Notes: generated by a model from the sequence alone, not told the origin. A stretch of 26,847 nucleotides of DNA from Planctomycetota bacterium (GCA_026647295.1 JAPKHB010000008.1:1-26847), one strand, 5' to 3'; shown: positions 1-8,921, numbered from the stretch's first letter. Numbers and translations: made by a program.

Positions 1-1
1 C

Positions 2-560
2 TACGTGCCCTTCCGCGACCTCTCCAAGATCTTCGAGAAGGAGGGCGAGGGGGTGTTCCTCCCCTACGCGGAGTTCCGCCGGCTCTGGGAGGCGGCCCAC
101 CGCACGCCCGCCGAGCGAGGCGAACCCCCCGTCGCCGCGGTGGTGCGCGCCGCGGCCTACGAGGGGCGCGCCGAGGGCGGCCTGCTCACGCTGGAGGCCC
201 AGATCGAGGTCGAGGTGCTGGCCAAGGGCTGGCAGCGCGTGCCGCTGGCCTTCGCCGGCATCGGCGTGGAGCGCGCGACGGTCGACGGGGCGCCGGCCCT
301 CCTGCTGCCCACCAAGCGCGGCTACGACCTGCTCCTGGAGGGCGCGGGCCGGCGCACCCTGGCCCTTACGCTGCAGGCGGCCGCCCCGGCGACCGGCGAC
401 ACCCACGCCGCCGAGTTCTCGCTGCCGCCCGTGCCGCTCGCCCGCCTCCTTGGTTCCCTTTGCGGCAACCGCCACCGGCAATGTGAGCGTGACCGCCGCC
501 CTGGCCGCGCTGATCCCGCAGATGGACGCGGCCGAGCTGGTGGCCGCGGCCTGGGAGCCG
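2..560 (+). CDS. Partial, apparently frameshifted gene at the left edge (planctomycete-type hypothetical protein)
   Basis: The frame is open from base 2 with no start, so the gene begins outside the window. The visible start reads YVPFRDLSKIFEKEGEG followed by VFLPYAEFRRLW, which I associate with a large protein family of unknown function in planctomycetes (from memory, not checked). About 145 residues look natural, with beta-rich alternation, up to roughly base 447. There the frame turns into Arg/Pro/Gly-rich shadow sequence. The next forward frame, from about 452 to 550, continues with plausible protein (GNVSVTAALAALIPQMDAAE, then an AAWEPAP segment), so a one-base indel near 447-452 is likely. 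Beyond about 550 the DNA is the antisense of a Nudix gene. Alternatives are a contig-end chimera or a true pseudogene. Confidence 0.5.
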
Positions 561-995
561 GCGCCCACCCGCGAGCCACTCGCGGGCCGGCCCGTGGTAG
601 GGCGCCGAGAGCCGCCGGCGGGCCTCCTGCGTCTCGACCCAGCAGGCCTCCTGGATCCCCGGTCCGGGCCGGGGCACGCCGGTGGTCGCGACGGCAAAGC
701 AGGTCGCGCGCCACGTGTAGACCACCGCCCCGTCGGGCCGCGCCTTGCGCCCTTCGGCCACCCAGAGCAGGTCCGCGACCGTCCCCTCGAGGCCGGTTTC
801 CTCCCGCCACTCCCGGCGCAAGCCCGCGGCGAGCGTCTCGCCCGGGGCCAGGCGCCCCCCCGGGAGGTCCCAGAGCAAGCGGCTCCGGCCCCCCACCCGG
901 CGCGGGTTGGACACGAGCAGGACCCGGCCCCCGGCCAGGGCCAGGCCGAAGGCGGCGTCGAGGTGTCCCGTGGGCTCGGGGCCGGGTCCGGGCAT
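366..995 (-). CDS. Nudix hydrolase (3' end uncertain)
   Basis: Nudix enzymes hydrolyse nucleoside diphosphates linked to another group, using metal held by the Nudix box. Numbering from the ATG at 995, the box is complete: G47, then E53, then R61-E62-W63-R64-E65-E66-T67-G68, matching GX5EX7REUXEEXGU exactly. The domain starts with an AAFGLALAGGRVLLVSN strand and the tail AREWLAGG falls near residue 145, the usual end of a small Nudix protein. The frame stays open to a TAA at 366-368, but residues after about 150 are basic and Gly-rich and overlap the damaged left-edge gene, so the true C-terminus is probably near base 545-560. The start is supported by TAGAAC 8 nt upstream. It is divergent from the sensor kinase. 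Substrate unknown. Confidence 0.8.
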   Translation of the reverse strand: MPGPGPEPTGHLDAAFGLALAGGRVLLVSNPRRVGGRSRLLWDLPGGRLAPGETLAAGLRREWREETGLEGTVADLLWVAEGRKARPDGAVVYTWRATCFAVATTGVPRPGPGIQEACWVETQEARRRLSAPYHGPAREWLAGGRRLPGRGHQLGRVHLRDQRGQGGGHAHIAGGGCRKGNQGGGRAARAAARTRRRGCRRSPGRPPAA

Positions 996-1003
996 GGGAC
1001 CGG

Positions 1004-1009
1004 GTTCTA
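1004..1009 (-). promoter_or_regulatory. Candidate -10 hexamer of the Nudix gene (leaderless type)
   Basis: On the minus strand TAGAAC lies 8 nt before the ATG at 995. It matches five of six positions expected if TAnnnT is the pattern, the last base being C. There is no Shine-Dalgarno, and no clear -35 was seen. Read together with the similar sites before the other left-part genes. Confidence 0.35.
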
Positions 1010-1101
1010 CCAGGGCCGATCCCCCGGGCGCGCTCCCAAGGCGCTCAAGAGCCGGGGGCGAACGGGTCGATGGGGTGTCGGTCCACCGCCCGCCGCCTGC
1101 G

Positions 1102-3645
1102 ATGCCCCCGCGCCCCCCGATCCCCAACCACCTCTGGCACCTGGCGCTACGCCTGGGCACGGCGGGTCTGGTCGCGGTGGTGGCCGTCGCCCGCCTGGGC
1201 TTCCCGGCCGCCGACCCGGGGGCCGACCTGCTCCTGGGCGCCTTGTGTGCGCTCGCCCTGGCCAGCGCGTTGCTCCCGGCGCGGGCCGACTCGCCCCAGC
1301 GGCGCGCGCTGGAGATGGGCGTCCTGGTGCTCCACCTCCTGTGCGTGGGCGGCCTGGTGCGGCTGCTCCTCGCCCAGCCCGAGGCGTCCATCGACCCGCG
1401 CATCCCCTTCCTCGCGGGTTACGTCGTCGCGTTGCTGGTGGCCGCCGTGGGCCAGCGTCCGGCCCACACCGTCCTGGGCGCGCTGGCCGGCGGGATGGTG
1501 ATGGCGCTGGGCCTCGCCTCGCTGGCCGCGACCGAAAGCCTGCCCGCCAGCGAGATCGCGCTGCTGCAGTTCGGGTTGCTCGCCGCCACCGCCGCCGACG
1601 CCGGCTGGGTGAGCAACGCCCACCGGCGCGAGCGCGAGCGCCAGGTGCTGGCCCTGCAGGTCGAGCGCGAGCTCAAGCGCCGCTCCGCCGACGCCTCCGA
1701 GCAGGCGACCCTCGTCCAAGCGCTGCTGGACTGCAGCGAGCTGCGCGAGGTCGCCGACGCGCTGCTCGCCCACCTGCGCACGCACCTGGAGGTGCAGGCC
1801 CGCGCCGTGGTGCTGGAGGCCGACGGCCAGGAGGCCGCGGTGTGGGAGGAGGCGACGCGCCTGGACGAAGACGACAGCGAGCGCCGCCGCGTGACGCTGC
1901 AGGCGGCGCTGCGTGAGGCCGGGTCGCAACACCTCGTCGCGCGCGTGGCGCTGCGCTTTGCGGGCGCGCACGGCGCCGCCCGCGGCGACCGGTGGCGCAC
2001 GGAGGTCTCGGTGCCCGTCCTGGCCGGCGGCCGGGTGGCGGGCGTCCTCCTGCTGGCGGACACCACCCCCGGCGCCGTGCCGCCGGAGCGCATCGGCGTC
2101 CTGGCCGACGCGGCCCGGCGCGTGGGCGAGGCGATCCAGCGCCTGGAGCGCCAGCGCAGCGTGGAGCAGCGGCGCACCGCGCTGCTGCTCCGCCAGATGC
2201 GCGAGGGCATCCTCCTGCTCGCGCCCGACGGCCAGGTCCAGATGGCCAACCCGGCGGCGCAGCAGATGCTGGCCGCCTCGCCGGGCGCCCCGGCCACGGG
2301 CCGGCCCACCCACCTGGGCCAACTCGCCCTGGCGGACCTCGCCCGTACCCCTCCGGGGGCCGCGCGCCGGTTCGTCACGCGCCTGCCCGACCAGGCCGGC
2401 GCCGAGGCGCGCACGCTCTCGGGCAGCGCGCTCGTGCTGGCCGACGGCGCCACCTGCGTCGGCACCCTGGTCACGGTCGCCGACGTGACCGAAGAGCAGG
2501 CCACGCGCCGCCGCGTGGAGCACGCCGAGAAGATGACGCTGGTCGGGCAGACCCTGGCGGGGGTGGCCCACGAGCTCAACAACCCCCTCGCGGCGCTGCT
2601 GGGCTACGCCGACCTCCTGCGGGGCCAGGAGATGCCGGCCACCGTGCGCGGACCGGTCGACAAGATGCGCGACCAGGCCCTGCGCGCCACGCGCATCGTG
2701 CGCAACGTGATGGACTACGCCCGGCGCCGCAGCCCCGAGCGCCACCCGGTCCCGCTGCCCGAGATCGCCCGCAGCGTGGTCGAACTCTTCGCCTACGAGG
2801 CCCGCATCGCCGGCGTCGAGCTCACGAGCGAGGTGCCGGAGGGCCTCCCCCCCGTGCTGGGCGACCGCCACGCCCTGCAGCAGGTGCTGGTCAACCTGGT
2901 GCAGAACGCGCTCCACGCCCTCGAGACCTACGACGGCGCGCGCGCCATCCGCCTGCACGCGTTCGCCGACGGCGAGCGGGTGGAGGTGTCGGTGAGCGAC
3001 TCCGGACCCGGCGTCCCCCTCGACCTGCGCGCCCGGATCTTCCTCCCCTTCGTGACCACGAAGTCCCCCACGCGCGGCACCGGCCTGGGGCTGGCGATCT
3101 CGCGTTCCATCGCGCGCGAGCACGGGGGCGACCTCCTCCTGCACCCGCCCGGCGAAGGGGGCGCGACGTTCACGCTGCGCCTGCCCGTGGCCCGCAAGGC
3201 CCCCGCCGGCGCCGAGGCCCCGGCGCACGCCCCCGAGCGCCTCGGCCAGCACCGGATCCTGGTCGTCGACGACGAACTCTCCGTGCGCGAGAGCCTCGTG
3301 GCCCAGCTCGGCTACCTCGGCTCGGACGTGGACAGCGCCGGCTCCGCCGCCGAGGCCCAGCGTCTCCTGACGGGCCAGCGCTACGACGCCGTCCTGCTCG
3401 ACCTGCGCATGCCGGGGGTGGGCGGGATCGAACTGCACCGCGACATCGCGCAGCGCAACCCGCTGATGGCCCAGCGGGTGGTGTTCATGACCGGCGACTT
3501 CGTCAACGGCGACCTCCTGGAAGCCGTGCGCTCGACGGGCAACCCGGTGCTGGAAAAGCCCTTCACCATCGAGGAGCTGTCCCGGGCCGTGAAGGCGGCG
3601 TCGCAGCAGGACCTGCTCGGCGCGATCCGAACCACCACGGCCTGA
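1102..3645 (+). CDS. Hybrid sensor histidine kinase with C-terminal receiver domain
   Basis: This is an 847-residue membrane sensor kinase. Residues 1-170 hold five or six hydrophobic segments of a membrane sensor region. A short coiled linker (about 175-200) follows, then a GAF-like region (about 210-350), a PAS-like region (about 355-470) and the kinase core. The H-box is VAHELNNPLAALLGY with phosphoacceptor H490. The N-box is QQVLVNLVQNALHAL, G1 is DSGPGVP and G2 is GTGLGLAISRSI. The receiver domain has the acidic pair D723/D724, phosphoacceptor D767 in LLDLRMPG, and K819 in LEKPF. There is no DNA-binding output domain, so signal must pass to a separate partner. The frame is open upstream to 745, but that part is antisense to the Nudix gene; ATG 1102 starts the first membrane segment. 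No Shine-Dalgarno is visible. Ligand unknown. Confidence 0.93.
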   Translation: MPPRPPIPNHLWHLALRLGTAGLVAVVAVARLGFPAADPGADLLLGALCALALASALLPARADSPQRRALEMGVLVLHLLCVGGLVRLLLAQPEASIDPRIPFLAGYVVALLVAAVGQRPAHTVLGALAGGMVMALGLASLAATESLPASEIALLQFGLLAATAADAGWVSNAHRRERERQVLALQVERELKRRSADASEQATLVQALLDCSELREVADALLAHLRTHLEVQARAVVLEADGQEAAVWEEATRLDEDDSERRRVTLQAALREAGSQHLVARVALRFAGAHGAARGDRWRTEVSVPVLAGGRVAGVLLLADTTPGAVPPERIGVLADAARRVGEAIQRLERQRSVEQRRTALLLRQMREGILLLAPDGQVQMANPAAQQMLAASPGAPATGRPTHLGQLALADLARTPPGAARRFVTRLPDQAGAEARTLSGSALVLADGATCVGTLVTVADVTEEQATRRRVEHAEKMTLVGQTLAGVAHELNNPLAALLGYADLLRGQEMPATVRGPVDKMRDQALRATRIVRNVMDYARRRSPERHPVPLPEIARSVVELFAYEARIAGVELTSEVPEGLPPVLGDRHALQQVLVNLVQNALHALETYDGARAIRLHAFADGERVEVSVSDSGPGVPLDLRARIFLPFVTTKSPTRGTGLGLAISRSIAREHGGDLLLHPPGEGGATFTLRLPVARKAPAGAEAPAHAPERLGQHRILVVDDELSVRESLVAQLGYLGSDVDSAGSAAEAQRLLTGQRYDAVLLDLRMPGVGGIELHRDIAQRNPLMAQRVVFMTGDFVNGDLLEAVRSTGNPVLEKPFTIEELSRAVKAASQQDLLGAIRTTTA

Positions 3646-3646
3646 C

Positions 3647-3679
3647 GCGCGGCGGGTGCGCCCCGCGTCCGCGCCGCGC
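3647..3679. terminator. GC-rich hairpin between convergent genes (candidate terminator)
   Basis: GCGCGGCG at 3647-3654 pairs perfectly with CGCCGCGC at 3672-3679, with a 17-nt loop. It lies between the convergent ends of the sensor kinase and the secreted protein. No T-tract follows, so it is a weak candidate by classical rules and could be chance at this GC content. Confidence 0.25.
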
Positions 3680-3700
3680 CCGGGGGGGACCCCGCGGCGC

Positions 3701-5128
3701 CTACCGCCCGGCCGGGGCCCCGGCCGGCGCGGCCCGCCACGGCGGCAGCCGGGGCTCGATGCGGGCGGTGCGGGCGACGGCGCCGGGGCCCTGGACCGGC
3801 GCGAGGTAGCCGGCGGCGCGCGCGAGCCAGTAGGCGAAGAGCCAGTCGGCGCGCGTGAAGGTCACGTCCGGGTCCGGCGGGGCGTCGGGCGGGGCCACCT
3901 GCACCTTGTCGGCCTGGGTCTTCCAGGCCCACTCCACCACGCCCCGCTCGAGCGCGGTGGCGATGCGCCGGCGGTTCTCCGAGCGCGCGCCCCGGGGCGG
4001 CGCCTCGGACGCCGGCATGGCGTGCAGCGTCGCGCGCAACTCGCCCAGGACGGCGGCGTGGTCGTAGGTCGAACCGGCCAGGAGCTGGCAGGCGCAGTAG
4101 CCGGCGTTCCACCAGCCCACGGTCGCGCGGCGCAACTCGGCGAGCCCCCGGCGGGCTTCGCGCGCGCTTCCGGGATCGCCGTGGAGGGTCACGGCGAGCA
4201 GCGCGACGTGCGCCATGTTGGCGTTGGAGGCCGTCAGGAACGCGCCGAGCCACGCATTCTGGCTCGCCAGCGCGTCGCGCCAGCCGGCCCGGCGCAGCCG
4301 CGCGAGGCGGTCGTAGAACTCCGGGGTGTCCCACAGCCGGGCCGCCGTCGTGAACACCCCGTAGCCGATGGCGGCGAAGGTGCCGTTGCGCACGAACGGG
4401 ACGAAGGGGATCTCCGGGTTGAGGTCGCCGTACTCCGTCTCCTTGCCCCGCCAGTCGCGCAGCTCCATGTCGTCGCGGGCGAGCCGCCGCGCGAGCGCCC
4501 CCACCTGCTCGCGGGCCAGTCCGAGGAGGTCAGGGTCGTCGACGAAGCGGCCGAGCGCGGCCCAGCCCAGGCTCACGCCGGCGAGTTGGTCGCGGCTCAC
4601 GTCGCCCCGGAAGCAGAGCCCCTCGACGGCCGGCGAGGGCCGCACGCGCTTGGGCGCCGGCGCGCCGGGGGCAAGGCGCCCCACCGTGCGGCACAGCGTC
4701 CCGGGCCGGCCCGTCGCGGCGCCAAGGCGCGCGAGCCCCCCGGCCAGCACGCGGCACTGCGCGAGCGCGTCGGGGTCGGCCGTCACGTGCCAGCGCGCCG
4801 CCTGCGCGGCGAGGTAGCAGCCCGTCCACATGGCGGCGTCCGAGAGCGAGAGCGCGGCGTGGGAGAGTTCGTCGGGCCCGGCCCCGGGCCGGTGGCGGTA
4901 GACGAGCAGGCCTTCGGGCGAGAGGTGCCACCACATCCCGGCCTGGAGCGTGGCCGCCTTCGCGTAGAGTTGCTCGTCGCTGCGGCCGGGCTTGGGGAAG
5001 AGGGGCCGGCCGGGGCCCGGACTCCCCCGCCCCTCGGCCGGGCCGCCCCAGCAGAGCAGCAGGAGGCCGACGCACCCGACGCCGGCCGCGGCGCGGGCGC
5101 GCCTTGCGGGGGGGCGGAGCGCGGACAT
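3701..5128 (-). CDS. Secreted hypothetical protein, predicted all-helical
   Basis: The product is about 475 residues and not recognised. The N-terminus has an Arg-rich stretch, then the hydrophobic core GVGCVGLLLLCWGG and small residues (PAEG), which fits a Sec signal peptide. The mature part alternates amphipathic helices with many Trp, Tyr and Ala residues (QLYAKAATLQAGMWWHL, SDAAMWTGCYLAAQAARWHV, GWWNAGYCACQLLAGSTYDH). This resembles the alpha/alpha toroid folds of glycan-active proteins, but no catalytic motif can be named. Two starts are possible, 5137 and 5128. I prefer 5128 because TACCAT lies 7 nt before it, as at other leaderless genes nearby. The gene follows the ABC ATPase gene on the same strand after about 100 bp and converges on the kinase. 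Confidence 0.7.
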   Translation of the reverse strand: MSALRPPARRARAAAGVGCVGLLLLCWGGPAEGRGSPGPGRPLFPKPGRSDEQLYAKAATLQAGMWWHLSPEGLLVYRHRPGAGPDELSHAALSLSDAAMWTGCYLAAQAARWHVTADPDALAQCRVLAGGLARLGAATGRPGTLCRTVGRLAPGAPAPKRVRPSPAVEGLCFRGDVSRDQLAGVSLGWAALGRFVDDPDLLGLAREQVGALARRLARDDMELRDWRGKETEYGDLNPEIPFVPFVRNGTFAAIGYGVFTTAARLWDTPEFYDRLARLRRAGWRDALASQNAWLGAFLTASNANMAHVALLAVTLHGDPGSAREARRGLAELRRATVGWWNAGYCACQLLAGSTYDHAAVLGELRATLHAMPASEAPPRGARSENRRRIATALERGVVEWAWKTQADKVQVAPPDAPPDPDVTFTRADWLFAYWLARAAGYLAPVQGPGAVARTARIEPRLPPWRAAPAGAPAGR

Positions 5129-5135
5129 GGGCGTC

Positions 5136-5141
5136 ATGGTA
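5136..5141 (-). promoter_or_regulatory. Candidate -10 hexamer TACCAT (leaderless type)
   Basis: TACCAT on the minus strand is followed by 7 nt and then the ATG at 5128. It overlaps the alternative ATG at 5137, so if it is a -10 box that ATG would lie outside the transcript. Matches TAnnnT fully. Confidence 0.4.
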
Positions 5142-5238
5142 GCCGCGCCCCGGCCCGCGGCCGCCCCCCGGCGCCCGCCCGGCGCCTTGCGCCCCCGGCC
5201 CCCGCGCGCGGGTCGGGCAGGGCCAGGCCCGGGGCGAG

Positions 5239-6028
<790 letters not shown>

Positions 6029-6036
<8 letters not shown>

Positions 6037-6331
6037 GCAACTCCATCACCTGGAAGGTCGGCTCCCGGACCAGCCGGTAGGGCGCCGAGGGCAGGTCCTG
6101 GGCGCTCTTGACGTGCTGGCTCATCGCGAGGTAGGCCGCGCGGTCCGCAAGGAGGTTGACCTCGACCAGGCGCCCGGTCGGGCCGGTCGGACCCATCTCC
6201 TCGTAGACCTCGTAGCGCTCCGATCCGTGCGCCTCCCAGTACGGCTTGAGTTGCTCGCGGGCCCGGCGCAGGAACTCCTCGCGGTGGCGCGGATCGATGC
6301 GGAAGGTGACGAGGGACAGGACGCGGGCCAT
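6029..6331 (-). CDS. Dimeric alpha/beta-barrel (NIPSNAP/ABM-like) protein
   Basis: This 100-residue protein has the compact ferredoxin-like layout of the NIPSNAP and antibiotic-biosynthesis-monooxygenase families. A first strand VLSLVTFRIDP leads into the helix HREEFLRRAREQLKPYWEAH. Strands ERYEVYEEMG and GRLVEVNLLAD follow, then the helix DRAAYLAMSQHV, and it ends with the strand TFQVMELRV. Such proteins form homodimers and may bind small hydrophobic ligands or act as cofactor-free oxygenases; no specific function can be assigned here. It is the first gene of a two-gene unit and overlaps the ABC ATPase gene by 8 bp. CATCCT lies 7 nt before its ATG and there is no Shine-Dalgarno. Confidence 0.75.
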
Positions 6332-6338
6332 GGCGCAG

Positions 6339-6344
6339 AGGATG
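6339..6344 (-). promoter_or_regulatory. Candidate -10 hexamer CATCCT (leaderless type)
   Basis: CATCCT on the minus strand is followed by 7 nt and the ATG at 6331. It differs from TAnnnT only at the first base. The spacing equals that at the IspH and secreted-protein genes. Confidence 0.3.
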
Positions 6345-6445
6345 CGCCGCCCCCCGCGCGCGCGCCCCCTTTTCTCGACCCGCGCCGCCGCGGGTGGCCG
6401 GGCGCCGGACCCCGACGCGCCGGCCCGGCCCGCCCGCCGGCCCGG

Positions 6446-6451
6446 TAGGCT
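6446..6451 (+). promoter_or_regulatory. Candidate -10 hexamer TAGGCT (leaderless type)
   Basis: TAGGCT is followed by 8 nt and the ATG at 6460. The context GGTAGGCTGGCGGGCG resembles GGTAGGCTTGGCGGC before the IspH gene. No TTGACA-like -35 was seen. Confidence 0.45.
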
Positions 6452-6459
6452 GGCGGGCG

Positions 6460-6897
6460 ATGCGCGCCCTGGTCCTCCTGGTCCTGGCGGCGGCCGCCGG
6501 CTGGTGGGTCGCCGACCGCCTCTCGCGGCCCGCCCCGCCCGAGGCCCCGCCGGCCCCCCCGCCGGCCGCGACCCCGGACCCCGCCCAGGCGGCCCGCTCG
6601 GCGGCCACGGCCCAACTGCGCACGGCCACGGTCACGCTCCGGGTCGTGACGCCCAACCGGCACGTCCCGCCCGACGCGCGGGTGGGGTACGTCTTCCGCG
6701 GCGAAGAGCGCCTGTTCCGGGTCAACGAGCAGGGGTGGCGCCGGCTCACCGACGTGCCCCTGTTCGAGCTCGAGTTCGTGGCCCGGGCCGCGGGCTACGA
6801 GGACGCCCGCCAGACGCGCACGCCGCTGGCCGGCATCCCCGAGGAGGTCGTGCTGCCGCTCAAGCCCCTGCCGGAGGTCGGCCGGCCCGACCGGTGA
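6460..6897 (+). CDS. Small membrane-anchored or exported hypothetical protein
   Basis: This 145-residue protein is not recognised. Residues 1-17 form one hydrophobic segment (RALVLLVLAAAAGWWVA), either an uncleaved anchor or a signal peptide. A Pro/Ala-rich tether (about 23-45) follows. The C-terminal 90 residues are beta-rich, with TVTLRVVTPNRHVPPDARVG, FRGEERLFRVNEQGW, LFELEFVARAAGYED and EEVVLPLKPLPE. The strand pattern and the ...AAGYEDARQT... segment recall PEGA or carboxypeptidase-regulatory-like domains, but I would not assign it. The open frame reaches back to 6394, but ATG 6460 begins the hydrophobic segment and has TAGGCT 8 nt before it. Confidence 0.7.
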   Translation: MRALVLLVLAAAAGWWVADRLSRPAPPEAPPAPPPAATPDPAQAARSAATAQLRTATVTLRVVTPNRHVPPDARVGYVFRGEERLFRVNEQGWRRLTDVPLFELEFVARAAGYEDARQTRTPLAGIPEEVVLPLKPLPEVGRPDR

Positions 6898-6974
6898 GCC
6901 GGGCGGACGGGGGCCCACGGCGCCGCGCCCGAGGCTTCGGCCGGCGCGGGCTCTTCCGGCCGGCGTGCGACGGG

Positions 6975-6980
6975 TAGGCT
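6975..6980 (+). promoter_or_regulatory. Candidate -10 hexamer TAGGCT of ispH-nfi (leaderless type)
   Basis: TAGGCT is followed by exactly 7 nt and the GTG at 6988. The surrounding sequence is nearly the same as that before the gene at 6460. No Shine-Dalgarno is visible between it and the GTG. Confidence 0.5.
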
Positions 6981-6987
6981 TGGCGGC

Positions 6988-8232
6988 GTGAGCGATCGGC
7001 CCGCCCCCCCCGAGGACCCGGCGTTTGACCAGCGCTACTTCCGCAAGGGCTTGGGCCTGCGCCAGGAGGCCCGGGCGCGCGTGAGCGCGGAGTGGCGCAG
7101 CGACTGGGTCAGCACCTTCAAGGAGCAGGGCTACACGGTCTGCGTGGGCGAGACGACCCTTCGGCTCGCCCGCGAGTTCGGCTTCTGCTACGGCGTCGAG
7201 CGCTCCGTGGACTACGCCTACGAGACGCTCAAACGCTTTCCCGACCGGCGGATCGTGCTCACGGGCGAGATCATCCACAACCCGCGGGTCAACGGACGCC
7301 TGCGCGCGATGGGGATCCGCTTCCTGGGGGAGGAGGGCCTCGCCGACGCCTCGGCCCTCGGGCCCGGCGACGTGGTCATCCTGCCGGCCTTCGGCGTCGC
7401 CACGGGGCCCTTCGAGGAGATCAAGCGCAGCGGCGCGGTCGTGGTGGACACGACCTGCGGCAGCGTGCTCAACGTGTGGAAGAACGTCGAGCGCTACGCC
7501 CGCGACGGCCTCACCTCGCTGGTACACGGCAAGGTGAACCACGAGGAGACGCGGGCGACGGTGAGCCGGGTGGGGCTCACGCCCGACGCCCACTACATCG
7601 TGGTGCTCGACCTCGCCGAGGCGCAGGCCGTGGCCGACTGGATCCGCCACGGCGGCGACCGCGCCGCCTTCGCCCGGCGCTTCGCCCCGCCGCGCACCTC
7701 GGCGGGCTTCGACCCCGACCGGCACCTGGAGCGCATCGGCGTGGCCAACCAGACCACGATGCTCTCCAGCGAGTCGCTCGCCATCGCGCGGCTGGTCGGG
7801 GAGGCGCTGGCCGAGCGCCACGGGGACGCCTCCGACCGGGCGCGCTTCCGCTCCTTCGACACGATCTGCTCGGCCACGCAGGACCGCCAGGACGCGCTGG
7901 CCGAGTTGATCCGCGAGCCGCTCGACCTCCTGCTGGTGATCGGGGGCTACAACTCCTCCAACACCGGGCACCTGGCCGAGATGGCGGTCGGGCGCGTGCC
8001 GGTCTATCACATCAAGGGCGCGGAGTGCCTGTGCTCCGCCGCCGAGATCCGGCACAAGCCCGTGGGCGGGCGCGAGGAGGCGCCCGGGCGGGCGTGGCTG
8101 CCGACCCGCGGGCCGCTGCGCGTCGGGCTCACCGCCGGCGCCTCGACCCCGGACGCCGTGATCGGCGACGTCGTGGACCGCTTGCTCGAACTGCGCGGCC
8201 ACGCCCGGGAAGAGGTGGCCGGCCGCCCGTGA
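6988..8232 (+). CDS. ispH: 4-hydroxy-3-methylbut-2-enyl diphosphate reductase (IspH/LytB), long form
   Basis: IspH is the last enzyme of the MEP isoprenoid pathway. It reduces HMBPP to IPP and DMAPP with an iron-sulfur cluster. The product is 414 residues, about 100 longer than the E. coli-type enzyme and like the longer forms of cyanobacteria and plastids. The three cluster cysteines are present: C67 in FGFCYGVERSV, C157 in DTTCGSV and C294 in CSATQDRQDA. Substrate-pocket motifs are also present: TGEIIHNPRVN with H97, GKVNHEET with the acidic pair at 186-187, and YNSSNTGHLAE. The GTG start is supported by TAGGCT 7 nt upstream. The stop overlaps the GTG of the endonuclease V gene (GTGA). Confidence 0.95.
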   Translation: MSDRPAPPEDPAFDQRYFRKGLGLRQEARARVSAEWRSDWVSTFKEQGYTVCVGETTLRLAREFGFCYGVERSVDYAYETLKRFPDRRIVLTGEIIHNPRVNGRLRAMGIRFLGEEGLADASALGPGDVVILPAFGVATGPFEEIKRSGAVVVDTTCGSVLNVWKNVERYARDGLTSLVHGKVNHEETRATVSRVGLTPDAHYIVVLDLAEAQAVADWIRHGGDRAAFARRFAPPRTSAGFDPDRHLERIGVANQTTMLSSESLAIARLVGEALAERHGDASDRARFRSFDTICSATQDRQDALAELIREPLDLLLVIGGYNSSNTGHLAEMAVGRVPVYHIKGAECLCSAAEIRHKPVGGREEAPGRAWLPTRGPLRVGLTAGASTPDAVIGDVVDRLLELRGHAREEVAGRP

Positions 8233-8921
8233 GGACCCGCGCCCTGCACCCCTTCGGCCCGCTGGCCCGGCGCGAGGCCATCCGCCTGCAGGAGTGGCTG
8301 GCCGGGCACGTGGTGGCGCGCGGGAGCTTCCGGCGCAAGTTGCGCCTCGTCGCGGGCGTGGACTGCTCGCCCTCCCCCGACGGCTACCTGCACGCGGCCG
8401 TCGTGTTGTGCGAGGCGCCCACGTGGGCGGTGGTCGAGGAAGCCCACGCCTCGGGCCAGCCGGCGATGCCCTACCACACCGGCCTGCTCTCCTTCCGCGA
8501 GGCCCCGATCGCGCTCGAGGCGCTGCGCAAGTTGCGCACGCGGCCCGACGCGGTCCTGGTGGACGGCCACGGCCGGGCGCACCCGCGCCGGCTCGGCCTG
8601 GCCTCGCACGTGGGCCTGCACCTGGACGTGCCCACGATCGGCGTGGGCAAGACCCGCCTGGTCGGAACGCACGGCGAGCCGGGCCCCAAGCCCGGCGCCT
8701 GGGCGGCGCTCACGGACCGGGGCGAGCAGATCGGCATCGTGCTGCGCACGCGCCGGGGCGTCCGCCCCGTGTACGTGAGCGTGGGCCACGGCCTTGGGCT
8801 CCTGCCCAGCGCCCGCATCGTCCTCGCCTGCGTCACGCGCTACCGGCTGCCCGAGCCGATCCGCCAAGCCGACCTGCGCAGCCGCCGCATGGCCCGCACC
8901 GCCGCCCCCTCCGGCGCCTAG
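8229..8921 (+). CDS. nfi: Endonuclease V (deoxyinosine-specific nuclease)
   Basis: Endonuclease V cuts DNA near deaminated adenine (inosine), starting repair. The 230-residue length is normal. Metal-binding and catalytic positions are visible: D45 in VAGVDCSPS, E91 in LLSFREAP, D112 in VLVDGHGRAHPRRLGLASH and K141 in IGVGKTRLVG. A late SVGHGLGL motif stands where many homologs have SPGHR. The wedge motif reads PYHTGLLSFREAP where many family members have PYIPG. The core residues are intact, so activity is likely. The GTG start overlaps the ispH stop by 4 bp, which implies translational coupling. A strong hairpin begins at its stop codon. Confidence 0.93.
   Translation: MRTRALHPFGPLARREAIRLQEWLAGHVVARGSFRRKLRLVAGVDCSPSPDGYLHAAVVLCEAPTWAVVEEAHASGQPAMPYHTGLLSFREAPIALEALRKLRTRPDAVLVDGHGRAHPRRLGLASHVGLHLDVPTIGVGKTRLVGTHGEPGPKPGAWAALTDRGEQIGIVLRTRRGVRPVYVSVGHGLGLLPSARIVLACVTRYRLPEPIRQADLRSRRMARTAAPSGA

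Noticed and set aside
745..1101. 119-residue N-terminal extension of the sensor kinase frame
   Set aside because: It overlaps the Nudix gene antisense, is Arg/Pro/Ser-rich, and ends just where the first membrane segment starts at 1102.
1147..3438. 763-codon open frame on the minus strand under the sensor kinase
   Set aside because: Its translation is His/Gln/Gly/Ala-rich low complexity with no motif, as expected for the antisense of a very GC-rich coding region. The plus strand encodes a complete kinase there.
5201..5212. CCCGCGCGCGGG palindrome after the ABC ATPase gene
   Set aside because: It has no loop or T-tract and short GC palindromes are expected by chance in this composition.
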